Of a stretch of 64,000 nucleotides of DNA, positions 27,201 to 42,200 are shown in pieces (the stretch's first letter is position 1; every line of letters begins with the position of its first letter). This DNA comes from Eumeta japonica (lineage: Eukaryota; Arthropoda; Insecta; Lepidoptera; Psychidae). The notes under the pieces are model-generated. The model made no database searches and was not told where the DNA came from. It saw only the letters and a list, made by a program, of their open reading frames with translations. The position numbers were made by a program, and so were the translations under genes. The stretch is taken from NCBI GenBank assembly GCA_005406025.1, contig BGZK01001242.1:62001-126000 (forward strand), in the 5' to 3' direction.

Positions 27201-30200
27201 AATACTCGAGCCTGGTGCCTCCCGCTTCGAAGGTGTGACCTTCAACCACAGGGCGACCGCCGGTCTGATTTACCAGTTTCCAACTTAAGGCAATCGGAAA
27301 CACTCGCTTCGAGCTTTGGAAGCACGTCGAGTCGTCGTAAGCGCCTCTCCATTCTGAGCCCTGTCCCTCGTGTCCGGCGTGGACGGCTTCACTTCCAGAC
27401 CCATCAATGTGAAATGAAAATATTGTGGGAGAAAGTGCCGCAGAATTATTAAGACTGAGACAACAACAGTGCTGTCTAGATTCACGCTAAGCGCATGCGC
27501 AACTTATTTAAACACAGATAGTTCGATGGTCAATAAGCATATGTTTCTATTACCGCCGGAGAGGTAATAGAAACATATGCTTCTTGACCATCATGAACTG
27601 CGAAGTTGTATAAAATTCCCAACAAGAAATATATAACAGCATATTTTTTGACTACACCTGAAAACAGGTTATGTTTATTTTAATTTTATCATTGTTTTTT
27701 ATTGATCAAAACTGATCAACTCGACTAGCTCATGTAAGAGTCTGTGTTTGTATGACTTAGGTTAGCGCGAAAGAAAACGACTTTTAACTTTTTATTAAGC
27801 GTTCATGGCGTATAAATATTTGTGGTAAAAATTTTTGGTAGAAAAACGTAAATTGAAATCACAATTTTCGGATAAATAAAAAAAATATTGATATTATAGC
27901 AACAAGACGGCCATACAAGCGTTTTGTTAAATCTCTAATAATTCATCTCGTTTTAGCAGAGTAGCTAACTCCGTGAGTAATTAAATACAGTCGCGTCCGT
28001 CGATCGCCGGCAGGCGGCGCCGTCGTCGTGCGGCCGCGCAGCTTTGTGGGTCGCTTTCACCGGCAGCGCCGGCCGGTGCCGCGCGGCGCCCGCCGGCTCG
28101 TCCGCGCCGACGGGCCTCTGGCATTACACGAAGGTCCGGGACGCGACCGTTTTGGGAGCCTCTTGACGTAGATCGTCGAGCATTTACGATCGTACGGCGC
28201 ATGTACACATTATTTCGGCCGTTACTGGGCTTAAGACTGTGGCTGTTTCATACACGTCACAAACTACAATGTCTCACTGCCTGTCCGTTTTCTTATACGA
28301 GTACGTTTATCTGGTCAGGATCACTTTAGGCACGCTAGGATACGATGTTAATAGTAATAGTTTAGTGCTTAAAGATTGAAGAAAAATCACGGCGTACTGC
28401 TTGCCCTATTAAGGTCAGGATCACGATTAAGATTCTTTAGTATAATGAATCGGGAAGTTTTGGTTATGCCGATATCGTCAGATGCACGTCGGTACGTCGG
28501 TTCGGCGCGGGCGCGCACCCTCAATCATGTGTCGCATCGACGGACATAAATTTTAAGCCTCCCGCGCGGGTCCATTGTAGATCGAGGTCTGTTGACAGCT
28601 GCTGTTATATTCCAACGCAGTTTTATGTATTTTTTTTAGATTTATTGTATTTTCCTTTTATACTTCACCGCTAATTCGATGACTTTCAGAAGCGAGTACA
28701 GTACAACGCACGAAACTCTGTCTCTGTGAAGTTCGTCACGGAAGCGTCGCAATGGCGTTAAATGGGAACGCGAGGGGAGAAGAAGGAGGGGTCGGAGAGC
28801 ATTAAACCTGCGCATTACATCATTCGCAGACAATTCGGAGCGGCAGAGTTTCGTGCGTTGTACTGTACTGCATTTTATACTTCCCCTCTATCTTTTCAGT
28901 GACAAATAATTATTTTTGAACATCCATTAACATAAGGCTCGCCACTCGAAAGCCTTCCTTCCCTACCGGTTATTCATTAAGTTTCTGATTCTGAGCTATT
29001 TTGGTGATTTTAATTCTTCTGGGAATGCCCGTGCTCCTTATTTTATATGGCACAGGAATTCAAGCATAGTTATTTGCGCGTCCACCGCACGTATAGCTTT
29101 GAATTTGTTGAGGATATGTTAAATAAGGGATATATTAGAGACGAACAGACAGAAAAACATTGAATACACCCCGTTTACGTTTCTTCGATCATAGTTAACC
29201 GATAGAAGATTAAATGTAAACAATCTTCACAATCACAGAGAGCGGAACTTTACAAACGCACGCCTCGCACTTGGCGCTCCAGGGCCTACTCTGAGTTTTG
29301 TACAAACATAAAAATAAAGGCAGTATTTATATGAGTTATGCTATACCATTATATAGTAGACACGCACACAGTATTAGACACTATTAGATAGTATACCTTA
29401 TCCCATCACACACTAGACGTAGTATTAGATACCATTAAATACGCGAGTAGTACCTGGACAACCGAACTTTGCTGAGCTTTGATCGGACGTCTTTAGAGTT
29501 CGCCGAGGGAGTGAGTGTGGCATTTTTACACGGAAAAAGTTACTTATATTCATTTCCAACCATAAATATTTAGGTTAGTGTTAATTACGTATTTTATATA
29601 AGTAGAGTGCAATCATGTAGTTCCATTTGTTGTTGAGAAGCAAAAAACATAGCAGCAATGTAATAATTACTACAATTTTTTTTACAGCATAGACGAGGGT
29701 AAACGAACAAATAAAACATCAGAGTCATCGTCGCCCGCGAACACTCTCAACTCCAGAAGAGTCACCAGCGCGTTGTTAGACTCTTAGAATAGGATATTTA
29801 ATGGAGATGAATCAGGTTGATAGAAGGGGAGAGGGATGTGGGCCATCGTTATTCTCACTCACTAGAAGAAAAGCAACAGCGAAAGCTGCTACTTCACGTC
29901 CGTATTGTGACAGTGTGGTGCAGCCAAGTTGGCCGCAGTATGTGGCTCTACCATAGACTATGAAATAACCCTGAACAAAGGAACGTTTACATTTTTTTGA
30001 ATTTAGTTTATCCAGGGAAGACGCCCATATAGATAAACTGGAATAGTAAATTACGACCAAAATGACCTTTGACCATCTAAGTCGTTGAGGCGGATTTGAA
30101 GAGCCACGTATGTACCTGCGAGGGTCGCTCACTTTAGATAATGTGATATTGTTAGTGAATTGCGTAAGCGCTTATTAAGATAAATCTCGAAAATGAGATC

Positions 30201-33200
30201 AAGACCAAAATTCACGAAGGTATTACACATTTTCTATTGTCTTACCTCCGAGTAGATACAGTTCCAAACTAATTTTCGTGTGATCGTAGGTAACTCGCCG
30301 TTTGTGTGGATTTGTGAGACTACAGGTATAAATGGGTCGAGCGGGTCGAACGACAGCGGTCAACAAGTCGAGAGTCATCGCCTTCGAACCTATTAGGAAC
30401 TAACCTATACGTTCGGTTATAAAATTCATACTTAAATTTGTGGATTTAAATACATATAACTTGAAATCCACAATGTGTAAGTTATCTACGGATTGCACAC
30501 GTGACCTTCATTAATTTCCAACGAGGTAAACATATACAATCCCCTTGACATAGAAATAAAGCTTTTTGATGTTTGTCGGCAAATTATATTACCGAAGAAA
30601 ATCACTGTGTGACATATTATGTTTTTGCTAGTACATAAAAGATGTCGTTTATTCCAAAGATTTTTCAAATTCCACAAAACAAATAAAATTGGACTGACAA
30701 CAAGTATATGCAAAATGAGAGTAATAAAGAGATTTCGAAGATGCTATCTTACTACAGATAGCGACTGTTTAAGATTTAATAAAAAAAAATCGAACGCAGT
30801 ACATAACAGTTCGAGTTTACTTTATAAAATAAAAATCCAAAACAAGTGAATAAGTCGAATGACGCCGAAAATCCGCCAGTTATTTTTTATAATTTGAACG
30901 CTTCAAATGGCACAGGCGTCATAAATACAAATCTAAAGACGTGTGATTCATCAAAATCTTTACATCCATTTAGAAGTTATGGGAAAAAAAATAGGGTCGG
31001 TCATTCATACCTACTACATACAGGTCAAACACATAATCCTCTTTTGCGCTTCGCCGAAGTTGGTTAAAAATAATGTGATCAGTATTTCAAATTTAACAAA
31101 TACTGATGTTTGCAAAGTAGTTAGGTGTATCAATTTCAGTACACTTATTCGTTCAACATCAGCAATATATAAATATAACGCTGCAAAAATTGTAACACAT
31201 CCACACAACATCACTAGCAAGCGTGGCTTCACACTAACGCCGATTGCGCTGAGTAGCCGAAACTAAGTGGCGCCACTTAGTGCTTTAGACGGCGCGGCGG
31301 TGGCAACGTGCCGACGGCACTCACCAGCATGGGTATGTTGGGCACGATGACCGCGTCGTCGTCGCTGTTGCCCCGGCTCAGCTCCGGCACGAAGGTGTAC
31401 GACCTGTGGTACCTGAAGGACAGGGTGCCGTTCTCGTTGTCGGTGATGTTCACCTTCTCCCATTCTTGGCTGGAAATGGAAAAGAATTATGTATCCCTCG
31501 TGAAAGGTGCCGCGTCAGAAAATACATGGGATGCCTTGGAGCGGAAGGTAAAACTAGGGTTTGTCGAGTGAGAATCTCTACATCTGTTCTGTTTTGATTA
31601 ATTATTGAAAAAAAAACCAACATTAACATCTCGGAATACTTTATGGACTATTTTCCAAACTGATGATGTTTGACTATCTCTTAAAATTGTTTAGATTGTT
31701 TTAAAATAATTATGCAAAATACATGCAATAAGTTTCTTACGAAATAATATTTGAATGAAGCTTGCATTAGGAATAGTACCGTTTTTATTTATTAAAAAAA
31801 AAATCAATTCACATTTTAGAATTTTTACAATTCTGCTCCATAAACAGGTTAGACTTAAAATGATAGCGATGAAGCCCCCTGTTTATTAAAACTCGAACTT
31901 GGAATTTTTAACCATTGTTGCGTCTAACGACTTATACAAAATCCCAATCTTTAAACTAATCCACCAAAAACATAAAATATATAAAAATGCAAGTTTCGAA
32001 ACATAGTCCTTCTAGAGCAAAAATTGGTGAGAGCTCGTATAAAGCCGAATGAATTATTTTGGCTAGTATTTATGAGAGCACCTATTCAACAGCTTTATAT
32101 ACATTGTTTTGTAATTGACTGTCTACCAACCTCATTTATTAAATAAAATAACGACTTGGCGATCACACGGCAACATAATCAGATAAAAACAATCTAGCCT
32201 TTAAGATACTCCTAGTTGAACATAGCGCTACCAGGCCTAATTTAAACAATATGTAGTCAGCAGTGAATAAAAGGCTCAAATCGTTAATATTATGAAAATT
32301 TTATTATGTTAGATGGATTTAAAAATTGTAAAAAAACGTTAATTTATCAACCGTTAAGAAAACCGAATATTTCAGTCTTTCCTTCCTTTAAAGACTAAAC
32401 AATACGTATTTCAAAATTTCAAGGTTGCGTGTCTGCTATAAGTACCTTAAAATTTTTGATGATCGATGCTTGAGTGTGTCAGTGCCAAAATTAAAGACCT
32501 TCGACTGGCAATAGTTCCTAAATTATAGATATAAATAGTGGGTGATTTGGAAATATAGTCAGTTATAATAGGTCCTCTTGCTCATTCAAAATTCAGGCTT
32601 CTAGCTTATCTACATCGAAGCTACCAGGATGGTTGTGCTTTGTCTGTTTGCTTTTATTCGACTCGGCGGGGGCGCTGCTGTGCTCCCAGATTGCATAGAA
32701 GAGTGGCTGTACAAGCAAGTAGTCGGACCAAGGCCAAAATGTCTCTACAAATATTCCGTACTTTAGATTCTAGAATAGGACTCGGAATAAGTACTATTGT
32801 ATTTTATTACTTAATAAATAGGTATATTCGCTTTATGACGTCATATTTGCCTGGATTTTAATAACTTTATAAGTGAAAGGCTAATGGCAGTTGCAGAAGA
32901 AACGAAACTTCTCTGCCCTTTCCTTTCCGTAACATATGTTACGTTTTTGTTTACTATCACCCACACCAGAAACACCACACAATATTTTTTATGCCTGCTC
33001 ATCTCCCATGCTGATCCAGTAGGTGTCGTGGGCCGTAAACGATTGTCACCGATGTGATGACAAGATCTGAGAAATCGGCTTATCGTATTCTTCGAAGTAC
33101 GAAACAAATTCTTTTGAATTGAAACAAGATTATACTTATCGGTCGGTGTGTCTATAGTTAGAATTTGAACCCGGGGCCTTCGAGATATGAAGACAACGCG

Positions 33201-36200
33201 TTTACCACTCGGCCACCGACACTTATGGATGGATATACAAAAAATATATCCTGACCAATATAAGGCCATGTTAGCGCTCCAATCCTTTTCGTCGTTCTGT
33301 GTACATGCGCACGCGCACAAAACCGCGTAGCACTCCACAATTGAATGTATAAAAATATGGAGCTGACCTGTACACGTAGGGGCCCAACTCCTGCAGCACG
33401 GGCTTGGAGCCGTTGTTGAGGAACTCGTCCGCGTTGGTGACGTTGTACACGTACACGTTGATGAAGGGCCGCACGGGGGGGTGCGCCCACCACTCGAACG
33501 TCATCGAGCCGGGCCTCAGCACCAGCTCCTGCCGGAAGGAAAATTCAGCTTTATGACGACCTCTTAGGACGACAGAGTGAGGGAGGCATGCTGCAGACAA
33601 CATGGCTGCAGCACAACAACAGGTCGGGTCGACCGGGGAATAGGCTCCATATTCTTATAGAGTATAGACGTAACAACTTTCGGTGTTGGCTTTCCCAATA
33701 AGTGAGAGTTCCAGTGGCCCATTCCCCCTCCATGACCCCACTCCTCCACCGTTAGATATCCTACTCCCACTCAAAAGGTCGGCAATGCAACGGTATCTCT
33801 TCAGGGGTTTCGGATGTCCATGGGCGGCAGTGACCACCTACCTCTGGTGGCTCACCGGTTCGTTCGCCCCTCAAAAATTCTGTCAAAAAAACTTTCAGGT
33901 TAGGTAGACGGGCCGACATGGAGGCTATATAAACAGTTTGCATATAGTACGGTGTCAGGTGTCGATGTGATTGGCTGTTAACGCGGCGCGCGACACTCAT
34001 TGTCGGTCTTTATGTGGCCGGTGGCCTGTGAAAATTTGTATGCATGAAGTCGTTTGAGTTGCGGATTGTGCATTTAATAACAGGGCCGGCGAGAACATTT
34101 ATTCCGTTTTGCCCGAATTTTTGTGATACATTCTGCATTTCCTTATCGTATGAGTTTGTCAGCATTCGTAGATATGTTGTTGCTTTAGTTGAACTTTGTT
34201 CTCGAACTTTCGAAACTGTTCTTCATTCGAATCAGTAGTGTGTGCGATTGTGGTGTGCCGTAGATCGATTAATGATCTACTTGGATCCCTTAGGTTTTAT
34301 TATGTCAACAAACAATAAGAGTCACGACGCGAGCGCAACCGGTGCGGATGATCACAGGATTTCGCCAGCATCGACAAAACGTAAGACGCGCTTTTGTGAA
34401 AATCGCGGAAGACCGAGACAGGTCGTATATACGTATGTAGTTCTGGGATAGAGTTTTAACATTTCCTGTGGATGTCGCGTAACAACACTCATGAAGTCTA
34501 TTCGAGGTACGTTTGTCATCTGTTTAAAGAAATGATGATCGCGACGTGGCCAGCGGCTTAATGTGTCACGGAACGTGTGTTTTATTTTGATTTAATTTAA
34601 AAACTCACTGTTCCATTCCTTCTTGGTCAGTGTCGACCCAGGACCTGCAAGTTCGAAAGCAACGCCACCACTGACCCACCACCACCACTAAGACCCTTGA
34701 TTTCACACAATCTTAGTTGTCATAAAAGAATAGTGTCGGACTTGTATGGAGAAAAAATCTTTTGCTACTTTTGCTAAAATACAGACAAATCGTTTTTAGA
34801 GTTCTGTAGAGCCCATGTAAAACAGGAACGGGTTCCCTTTTTGAGACACTCTCGTTTCTGTATATCTTGCTGATTGTCTGTTCGCCTGTCACAGCTTTTT
34901 TCGTCCAATCTAACATTCGAAAACAAAAATTGCATATATAGAGTTAAGTGACTCGACCATGTTTATAGTGGAAATAAACAAATTCGGATTGTAGAGTTAA
35001 TTTTGGAGGGAGAAAATATGGAATTTAAAAAAAAATGTCAAGCTGAGCATGAGACGTCAAATGAACGGATTTGTAACGAGAAATATAAATACAAATATTT
35101 ATAACATGCAAGTATTTACCTTATAATTTATTAAAGAAAATACACGGAAATCAACAAAGCCCCTTATCTACAAAATTACAAAGATGTAAATTAAAAAAAA
35201 TATATATATTGAAGACAGGGCGTCGCTCAGTTTGTAGTAAAACCTAAACGAAATACTGAGTTTTAAAATCCCTAAGGGAAACGAAAAACGTGGTTCGTTG
35301 TTTATTTCAACGAGGACTATTAAATTCCATCGGCATAGCGGTCGCTAGCGTAGGACTGCCACTCACAGAACGACCAAACTCCAGCCAACGACAAGTTTCT
35401 GGATTATTTAAATTTTAGTAGCCACAAACGAATTTGCATCGGATTTGAATAAAACACAGTAAATAATGCGATGATTTATATCACAGATATATCACAGAAC
35501 CCGCTCCGTGCAAGTCCGAATCGCGCTAGCTCGTATTTTCGCAAGTGTCCGATAGGTACGGAACCGAGACACAAAAAACCCAAATCCGATACGGTCGGCT
35601 CAACGCCGGCTGGTTTAATTAATATGTGAAATATGAAAAATAATAAATAAACAGTACAAAAAGATTAGATTTCGTTATTGTACTTATAAATGAAATATTT
35701 ATAAACAGTTTAAAAAAAAATTATAAAAAAACCAAGCTTTATTTTTTTGCTTTTTTCCTTTTTAACTTGATTTTTATTACTTCTCTCATTTCCTGTTGCA
35801 GTAAATAAATGCAGTAAACGACACAACTATCTGTGTTTTCGAATGAAATTATGTTAAATATTGTCATTAATTTTTGACCTAGTTTTATAGGTCACAAAAC
35901 GCCGGCGTAGACGACCTAGTGCCGTCCAGTGCTATCAGACGACATTTCTTTAATAATGTCAATCTGTCCGTTATTTCGCCGCGAATTGCACGTTAATGTT
36001 CATATTTAACGTTCCATATTACGATTGTTGTATTTAGTGAACAAAACAAGTGTGAATAATTGTTCAAAGTAAAAACATCTCAAAGAAATTGATTGATCCA
36101 TTGCTAAGTTTGTAGCAATTCCTAGACTACACTAATGCGCTAAAAGACTTGAATATATATATGCTTATAAATTCTATAAATTCAGCGAAAGTTGTTTTAT

Positions 36201-39200
36201 ACACTTAAATAGACAAACCCAGCCCGTTCTTATTGTAATGTAGTTTTTTTCTTCTTTTAGATAAATTAAGCATCTGTGCAATTCATAATTTATATCATAT
36301 ACCCTACTTTCTCGTGTCACGTGCAGCTCTACGATTTTTCCACTGCCAGTAAAATTCTATAAAGCCTTCCTAAATACGTGATAATGGTTAAATAAGAGAT
36401 ACAAAGAAGGACGGCGCGCCGTCGCCGCGTGCGCGTGCGCAGGTATGTGTTTGTGCATGACGTGTTAATAATAAGAGTTTCGAGCTCTGAAGCGTTCAGA
36501 TAACTTAATACGGCGGGCACGCACGCCCGGACGGACGTGACGTCAACGGACGCGGCAGCACGAACACGCTCGGCGTTAGTCACGTAACTCTCGCGGTATG
36601 TGTTTGTGAACTCTGCGCTTGTCGACATGAAAATTCATGTTTTACTTATTTTAGTATCAACACTACAAGTCTATAGAAGTGCTTTTACACCTAGTGCCGG
36701 ACATGTTGTAATTTTAAATGATATTGGATCATGATTTTACAGCATCTAGTATCCATTTTTTCAGTGCACTTTTACGTAGTCGGGTTTATAAAATTTTTCA
36801 ATTATTTTTTTATTTATTACTTTTTAGTTCTAATTTAAAAATATGGGCTTGCTTTCTCGTCATTAGCGGTGTCAACGACGTACCTCGTTATTATAATCGT
36901 GATAAATTTATTTTATCGATATATTGCTATGAATGAATTATAAATTAATAATGTACTTATTTTATTTATTTATTCATAATTAGGTTATTTTCTCTCACTG
37001 TGTCGTTATAATTATTTTTGCCGGAAAAAAATTCTGGCTTGTTACTCGATTTTGAGAACTACGTTGAGTTATACCATAATAATTATTTTTCACATTAACA
37101 AAACCTATTATAAGATTGTATACAAGAATTTTATAATAGCTTTATTATAAGTCCTAAATATTTAAATGAGTGTTCGCTAAATCAAATTCTAGTTTACCAT
37201 TCAAATAGTCATTTAAAATTAAAAAAAATATTAAAGAAATTCATATATGATTATCAAAAAAACCAATTCAATGATATCCTACTGGGTAGAATTCGTCGAT
37301 TTTTATTTTCATAAAATAACGTCTAGTCATCGCCGTATTGAATATTGATTACTGCTATGTCCTCATTGATACTCACAACATTAGGACAAGTAGATTGACA
37401 TAAAAATCGTCAATCGGCTCACGCGTTTGTTCTCTAGAGCGCCGCAAACAACAAACGTACATATATATGAGCCGATAAACACATTATCCTTTTACGAGTC
37501 GCGCAGTCGGGTATAAAAGGAAATTTGGTGGCGAAAAAAAGTCAAACTACGAATGGAATGGTTCACAAACGCGTCAAGCATCTGCTATGACACGAACACA
37601 GTCGTCTGACTTGTTCTTCACTCACCTGATTTTCCTTATTGATGCACGGGTTTTTATTTTATTTTAATTTTTTGTAATATTAAACAGAATCTGTGTACAA
37701 TTTTTATTTATAAATAAACCCCAATTAAAATGATAATCAATAAAGGTTAACAACGAATTAGCATACATATTCCACCGCAATATATTGTAATATATTTGAT
37801 TTGGCCATTAATCGTACATATATTTTGTCCAAAATGTAGCATTACAAAATTTCAAATTGTTATTTTTTTATGTAACAACATATTTGTGTGATCACAGACC
37901 ACCGGTTCAGGTCATATTTATAGGTCACTCGGCTACCTCGATTAGACTCCAAGTCCCTTTTTTAGTACAAGTGAAACATTCTAGGGACTATTATTGTGAA
38001 TATTAAACCTTATAACGAGTTGTCGATAAGGGCATCATAGCTCGTTCGCCGTTAAAGTGTCACGGGGATGAACTATTAATATGGCATGAGGTAGCGTCCC
38101 GCAAGCCGTGCACCCTGTACTGCGCGTTTGCTTATTTTTAAGATTGTATGCGACAAAACGACAAAAGTTTTTGTTTTTTGGTTAAAAAAAAAATTTGAAG
38201 TATTTCCAAAAAGTCCGACAAGGCAATTTGAAGCGTTTGTATAGATTAATTTATGTAGAAAATTTGCAGGCTTAAATAGGTCTCATTTGCATGTAAGTTG
38301 TGAATCTCCATTTTATTGTCTGATGATTGATATTATTTTTTTTTTTGTTATAAAAGTTAATAAATCGTATAACTGCAAATGACAAATCCAAGTCAATAAC
38401 TTGAAGAATAGGATCACCGAAGATTACTTTCAGGCGTTTTCTGAGAAAAATTGCAATATCCTAATAACAATCATCGAAATTTTCTGTTCGTCACCGCAGT
38501 CGATTAGTCTCCTTCGCCGTTAAAGCGAGTTCAGCGTTAAAGACAAAAATACAGCCGCTTACATGAGAAAATATGTGTTTTGTAAAGGCAAAATGGAAAG
38601 TGGCCGCCATCTTTGATTTTAATCATTCAAACTTTTTCAAGTCTATTGACAGATATTTATAACGATCCAGGTCATAGACAACGTTTCAGTTTTAGAGCAT
38701 CATCAGAAGTGATTGCCACAACAAATTTTTTCAGAGGAGCGATGGTGATCCAACGGTTAAGATCGCTGCTTTCCAACCGCAGGACGCCAAGTTCGAACCC
38801 CGACCACGTGAGAATTGACCAATGAGTTTTTAACTTAAAGCACTTGCTGCGCGTCTCGAGAACAAGCCGTCGGCTCGGGACCTCAACATTGCGCGGGTGG
38901 TGACGGACATTGACAGCGCTCGACTCGCTCTGGCTCGGCTCGAGGAGATAAGAGCCCCTGAAACTGAAACACAAAGTTTGTGCAAGGGTAGGTTTCAACC
39001 TGTTGAAAAACCGGACACAACACCACAATGAAACCGCTGAATAGGGAGCGCGTAATGTACCTGATTCCAGTTGCGACTGACACTACTGCGAGTTAAGACA
39101 GGAATCAAATGTGAGTAGTTTTAGATGAATATCCGTATATCCCCTAGCAACACTCGGTGTACATAGACGCTTGCCTGCAGTATGCAGCGGCATGCAGCGT

Positions 39201-42200
39201 GCAACCTACCTCTGACACTCGAACCTGCTTCTGCACTGAGAATCCTCATACAACAAACTGAATATCGGTTCTCTATTTATTGTTATTTATACCCGATATA
39301 AATAAATATTTACTTTAGTATTTTAATTATGAGATAAATAAGAATGAGTCAAATGGTTTCGGAGATATTTTTAAATATTTTAAGTATACGATGGATTTTT
39401 TTTGTATTCTAACTTGAAAACATGTCGAATCATCATTATCGTGACCGATTACTTCGAAAGTTACTGTTATGAATTAGTAGGTAAGTGTTATGTAACAAAA
39501 TAACCAGTCAGGATAACATGGCGGCGAAATAAAAGAAATCTATTTATATCGGATAAGAGGTCATCGCACGTGAAGGACACGAACGGACATACATACATAA
39601 ACGTCGGGTTTTATAATACGCATAGATTACATGGAAGCGCGCTCGGTCGACTTCATAAGAACGCGCGTATCGGCTCGATTTAGAACACGCGCACACACAC
39701 ACACACACAAAAAAACCCGATCGAATGCAACTGACACGGATCTTAAATAACGCAGCGAGCGCAACACGACACTCGCCTGCTTATGTAAGTGTTTCGCAAA
39801 ATTGCGCACACGCAAGCCTTTGAACTTACGTTATTGTGAATGACGGCGGGCGACAGTGGAAGGAGGGAGATGCGATCGGAGTTCTTCCGCAGAGGATTGC
39901 ATCACTGGCGTTTTTCCCATCTCGTTGGAAAGTTTAATTAAATAAGCAAATGACGAATAAATAAATAGTCCTTTACTCGACCCGCTAAAGATAAGATGGC
40001 GTAAGTATAACATCTTAAATTAACTTGACTATTACGTTTAACATTTACAAAATAAACAATCTCATTTTTTAAAGTCGGTTAAATAAACAAAAGGCTGATA
40101 GGTCAGAAAAATGCTGCAGGCTTAGCCACAGAACCGACTTCCATCTGGCTCTGAAAACTTAAAACCAATCCAGATATTCGTGCCAAACAGAAATATTGTT
40201 CATACTAAATAAGGAAGTAGTGCTAGGAACCTTGCGTCGTGCAATATTACGTCAATGTCAATATAAAACTAGGCATAAAGTTAAAAAATAATAAAGTAAT
40301 TCGACCTTCCTTTCTTTTTAATGTTCTAATTATTGTTTTCCCTTTATATTTTTTAAGGTTATGAAAAGATTTTCACAGCAGATGGTCGGTAATGGCACCA
40401 ATGCGCAGTGTGAAGTTCAAAGAGCGCTTCAAAGAATGAATCGATGGAAGGTTACAGAATGGGGGTGATATGTTATTCCATAATTTGGTGATTTGGTGGT
40501 AGCAACGTTAATGATGCCCCTAAATGCGGCGGCCTTTTTCTTTACCACGTCAAAAAGAAGAGCAGCAAGGAGGACAAGTAAAAGAGTTGGCCTATTTTAT
40601 TTTAGGATGATTTTCCTAAAAATTAGAAATTAAAAGGTTACTGATTACAGGTTCGTCTGTCTTCGTGATTTAAGAATATCGTCTTTGTGAATTAACGATA
40701 ACAATATTTTCGGAGGCACACGAAGACCCATCTGATTCTAAGCAACGGGCTAGATGGGCACCAAATAGTCAAAAGACTACATATATATATTTTTCTTGTA
40801 TATATATACAGGTAATACATAGAAACATCCAGACAAACATTAATTTTTGATCGAATAAATGTTTATTTTGTAAGGGAATCGAGCCCACCACTCAGGGTCA
40901 TTGCCGACTGCGCCGATCGCGCAGCCTTTTGAGTCGAGTTAACTCATTAGGTACATGGGTCAATTTGAAGTTCCTTAGAAAATCAAAAACTGAGCGTACT
41001 AGCAAGTTATTTTTACTATTATTATTACTAAAAATAGCGTCCGTTGAGATCAATACATCGCTAAATACGATGGAACAACCGAGAGAAACAAGTTTGCCCC
41101 CTCGCACTTAGGGGTTGCTTTGACGCCTTTCTCATAGGGAGGTACTGCTTCCTGAGCGTCGGTAAACCACATTCCTCGAAGTTTTTCTTTCATTTTAGGA
41201 AATAATAAAAATTACATGATGCGAGGACGCGGCTGTAAGGCGGGTGGGCCAGTGTTTCTATATCTAACGTCCATAAATTGTTAGTTGTTTGTCTGGCGGT
41301 ATGTGGTCAGGTATTGTCATGAAGAAAAATCCTACTGCGAGGCCGTTTTTCTCGAAACTTTTCCAAAACGAGAGACAAACAATTGTTAGCGTACCGGTCT
41401 GCAGCGGATATTCTTATTTTCTAAAATAATTGTTGCATATTGACCAGTAATTCCCAAGAAAGAGGTCACCATTTTTTCCGACGCTTCAACCTCGTTGTAC
41501 TTTAGTAGGCAACTCTTCGAAAGGAAACACCCATCGAGCAGACTGTCTTTTGGTTTCGGGATCGTAACAGTAAATCCAGCTTTCATCACCTGTAACCATG
41601 TACAGGCATTTCAGTCACCACCGGCAGATCTTTGCATCATTTTGCGCCACCAATCAACACGGGAGTTTTGAGCTTTGGTCAAATTATGAGGTATGCACCG
41701 AGTACAAAGCGTCGTCGCCGTTAAATATTCATGAAGGATTTTGTACACTTGACTCTTGACTATATTTGTTGATAGGTCAGTCTTTTGTTAGTCGTAATCA
41801 TAAGCCGCAAACTCTGATGTTACCTTTAGTCGTCGCTATACAAGAACGTTCCTCGTGCAGATCTCAATCAGATTAATTTAGACCTACTTAACCAGTTATA
41901 AACAGTGGCAAGGGATGGAGCTTTATCATGAGAGGTCAACCGAATTCAGTTATAGCTTCCTTGTTGGATTAAATGGCAACGAAAAACATAGAAAATCAAC
42001 GTACGAAAATATTCTTGCGATAAATTCATGTTAATGTTAAACAGTTCTACTTTTGCCACCGACTTGTAAAAACAAATGGCAGACGAATGCAATATACATA
42101 ATAACGTTGGCAAAGATTTATATTTGTTAAATTTGAATATGTATTTTATAGTTCCTAAAACTTTAAATGACACTCACATAATAAAGCAATATAAATTTTC

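Larger units (their letters stand above)
18764..31324 (-). other. 12.6-kb intron
   Basis: Mostly AT-rich DNA. Recognised inside it are two copies of a repeat starting CAACCGAACTTTG (23945 and 29460), two family A pieces (25230 and 26245), a near-perfect hairpin (27521-27598), a GC-rich island (28000-28140), a foldback element (28695-28869) and a TATA-like site (30331). GC-richer DNA at 26990-27280 has no readable frame. The rest shows nothing I can name. Confidence 0.7.

Noticed and set aside
30331..30340. TATA-like site (GGTATAAATGGG) as a promoter
   Set aside because: No coding start or initiator-plus-gene follows on the plus strand; AT-rich introns give such matches often.
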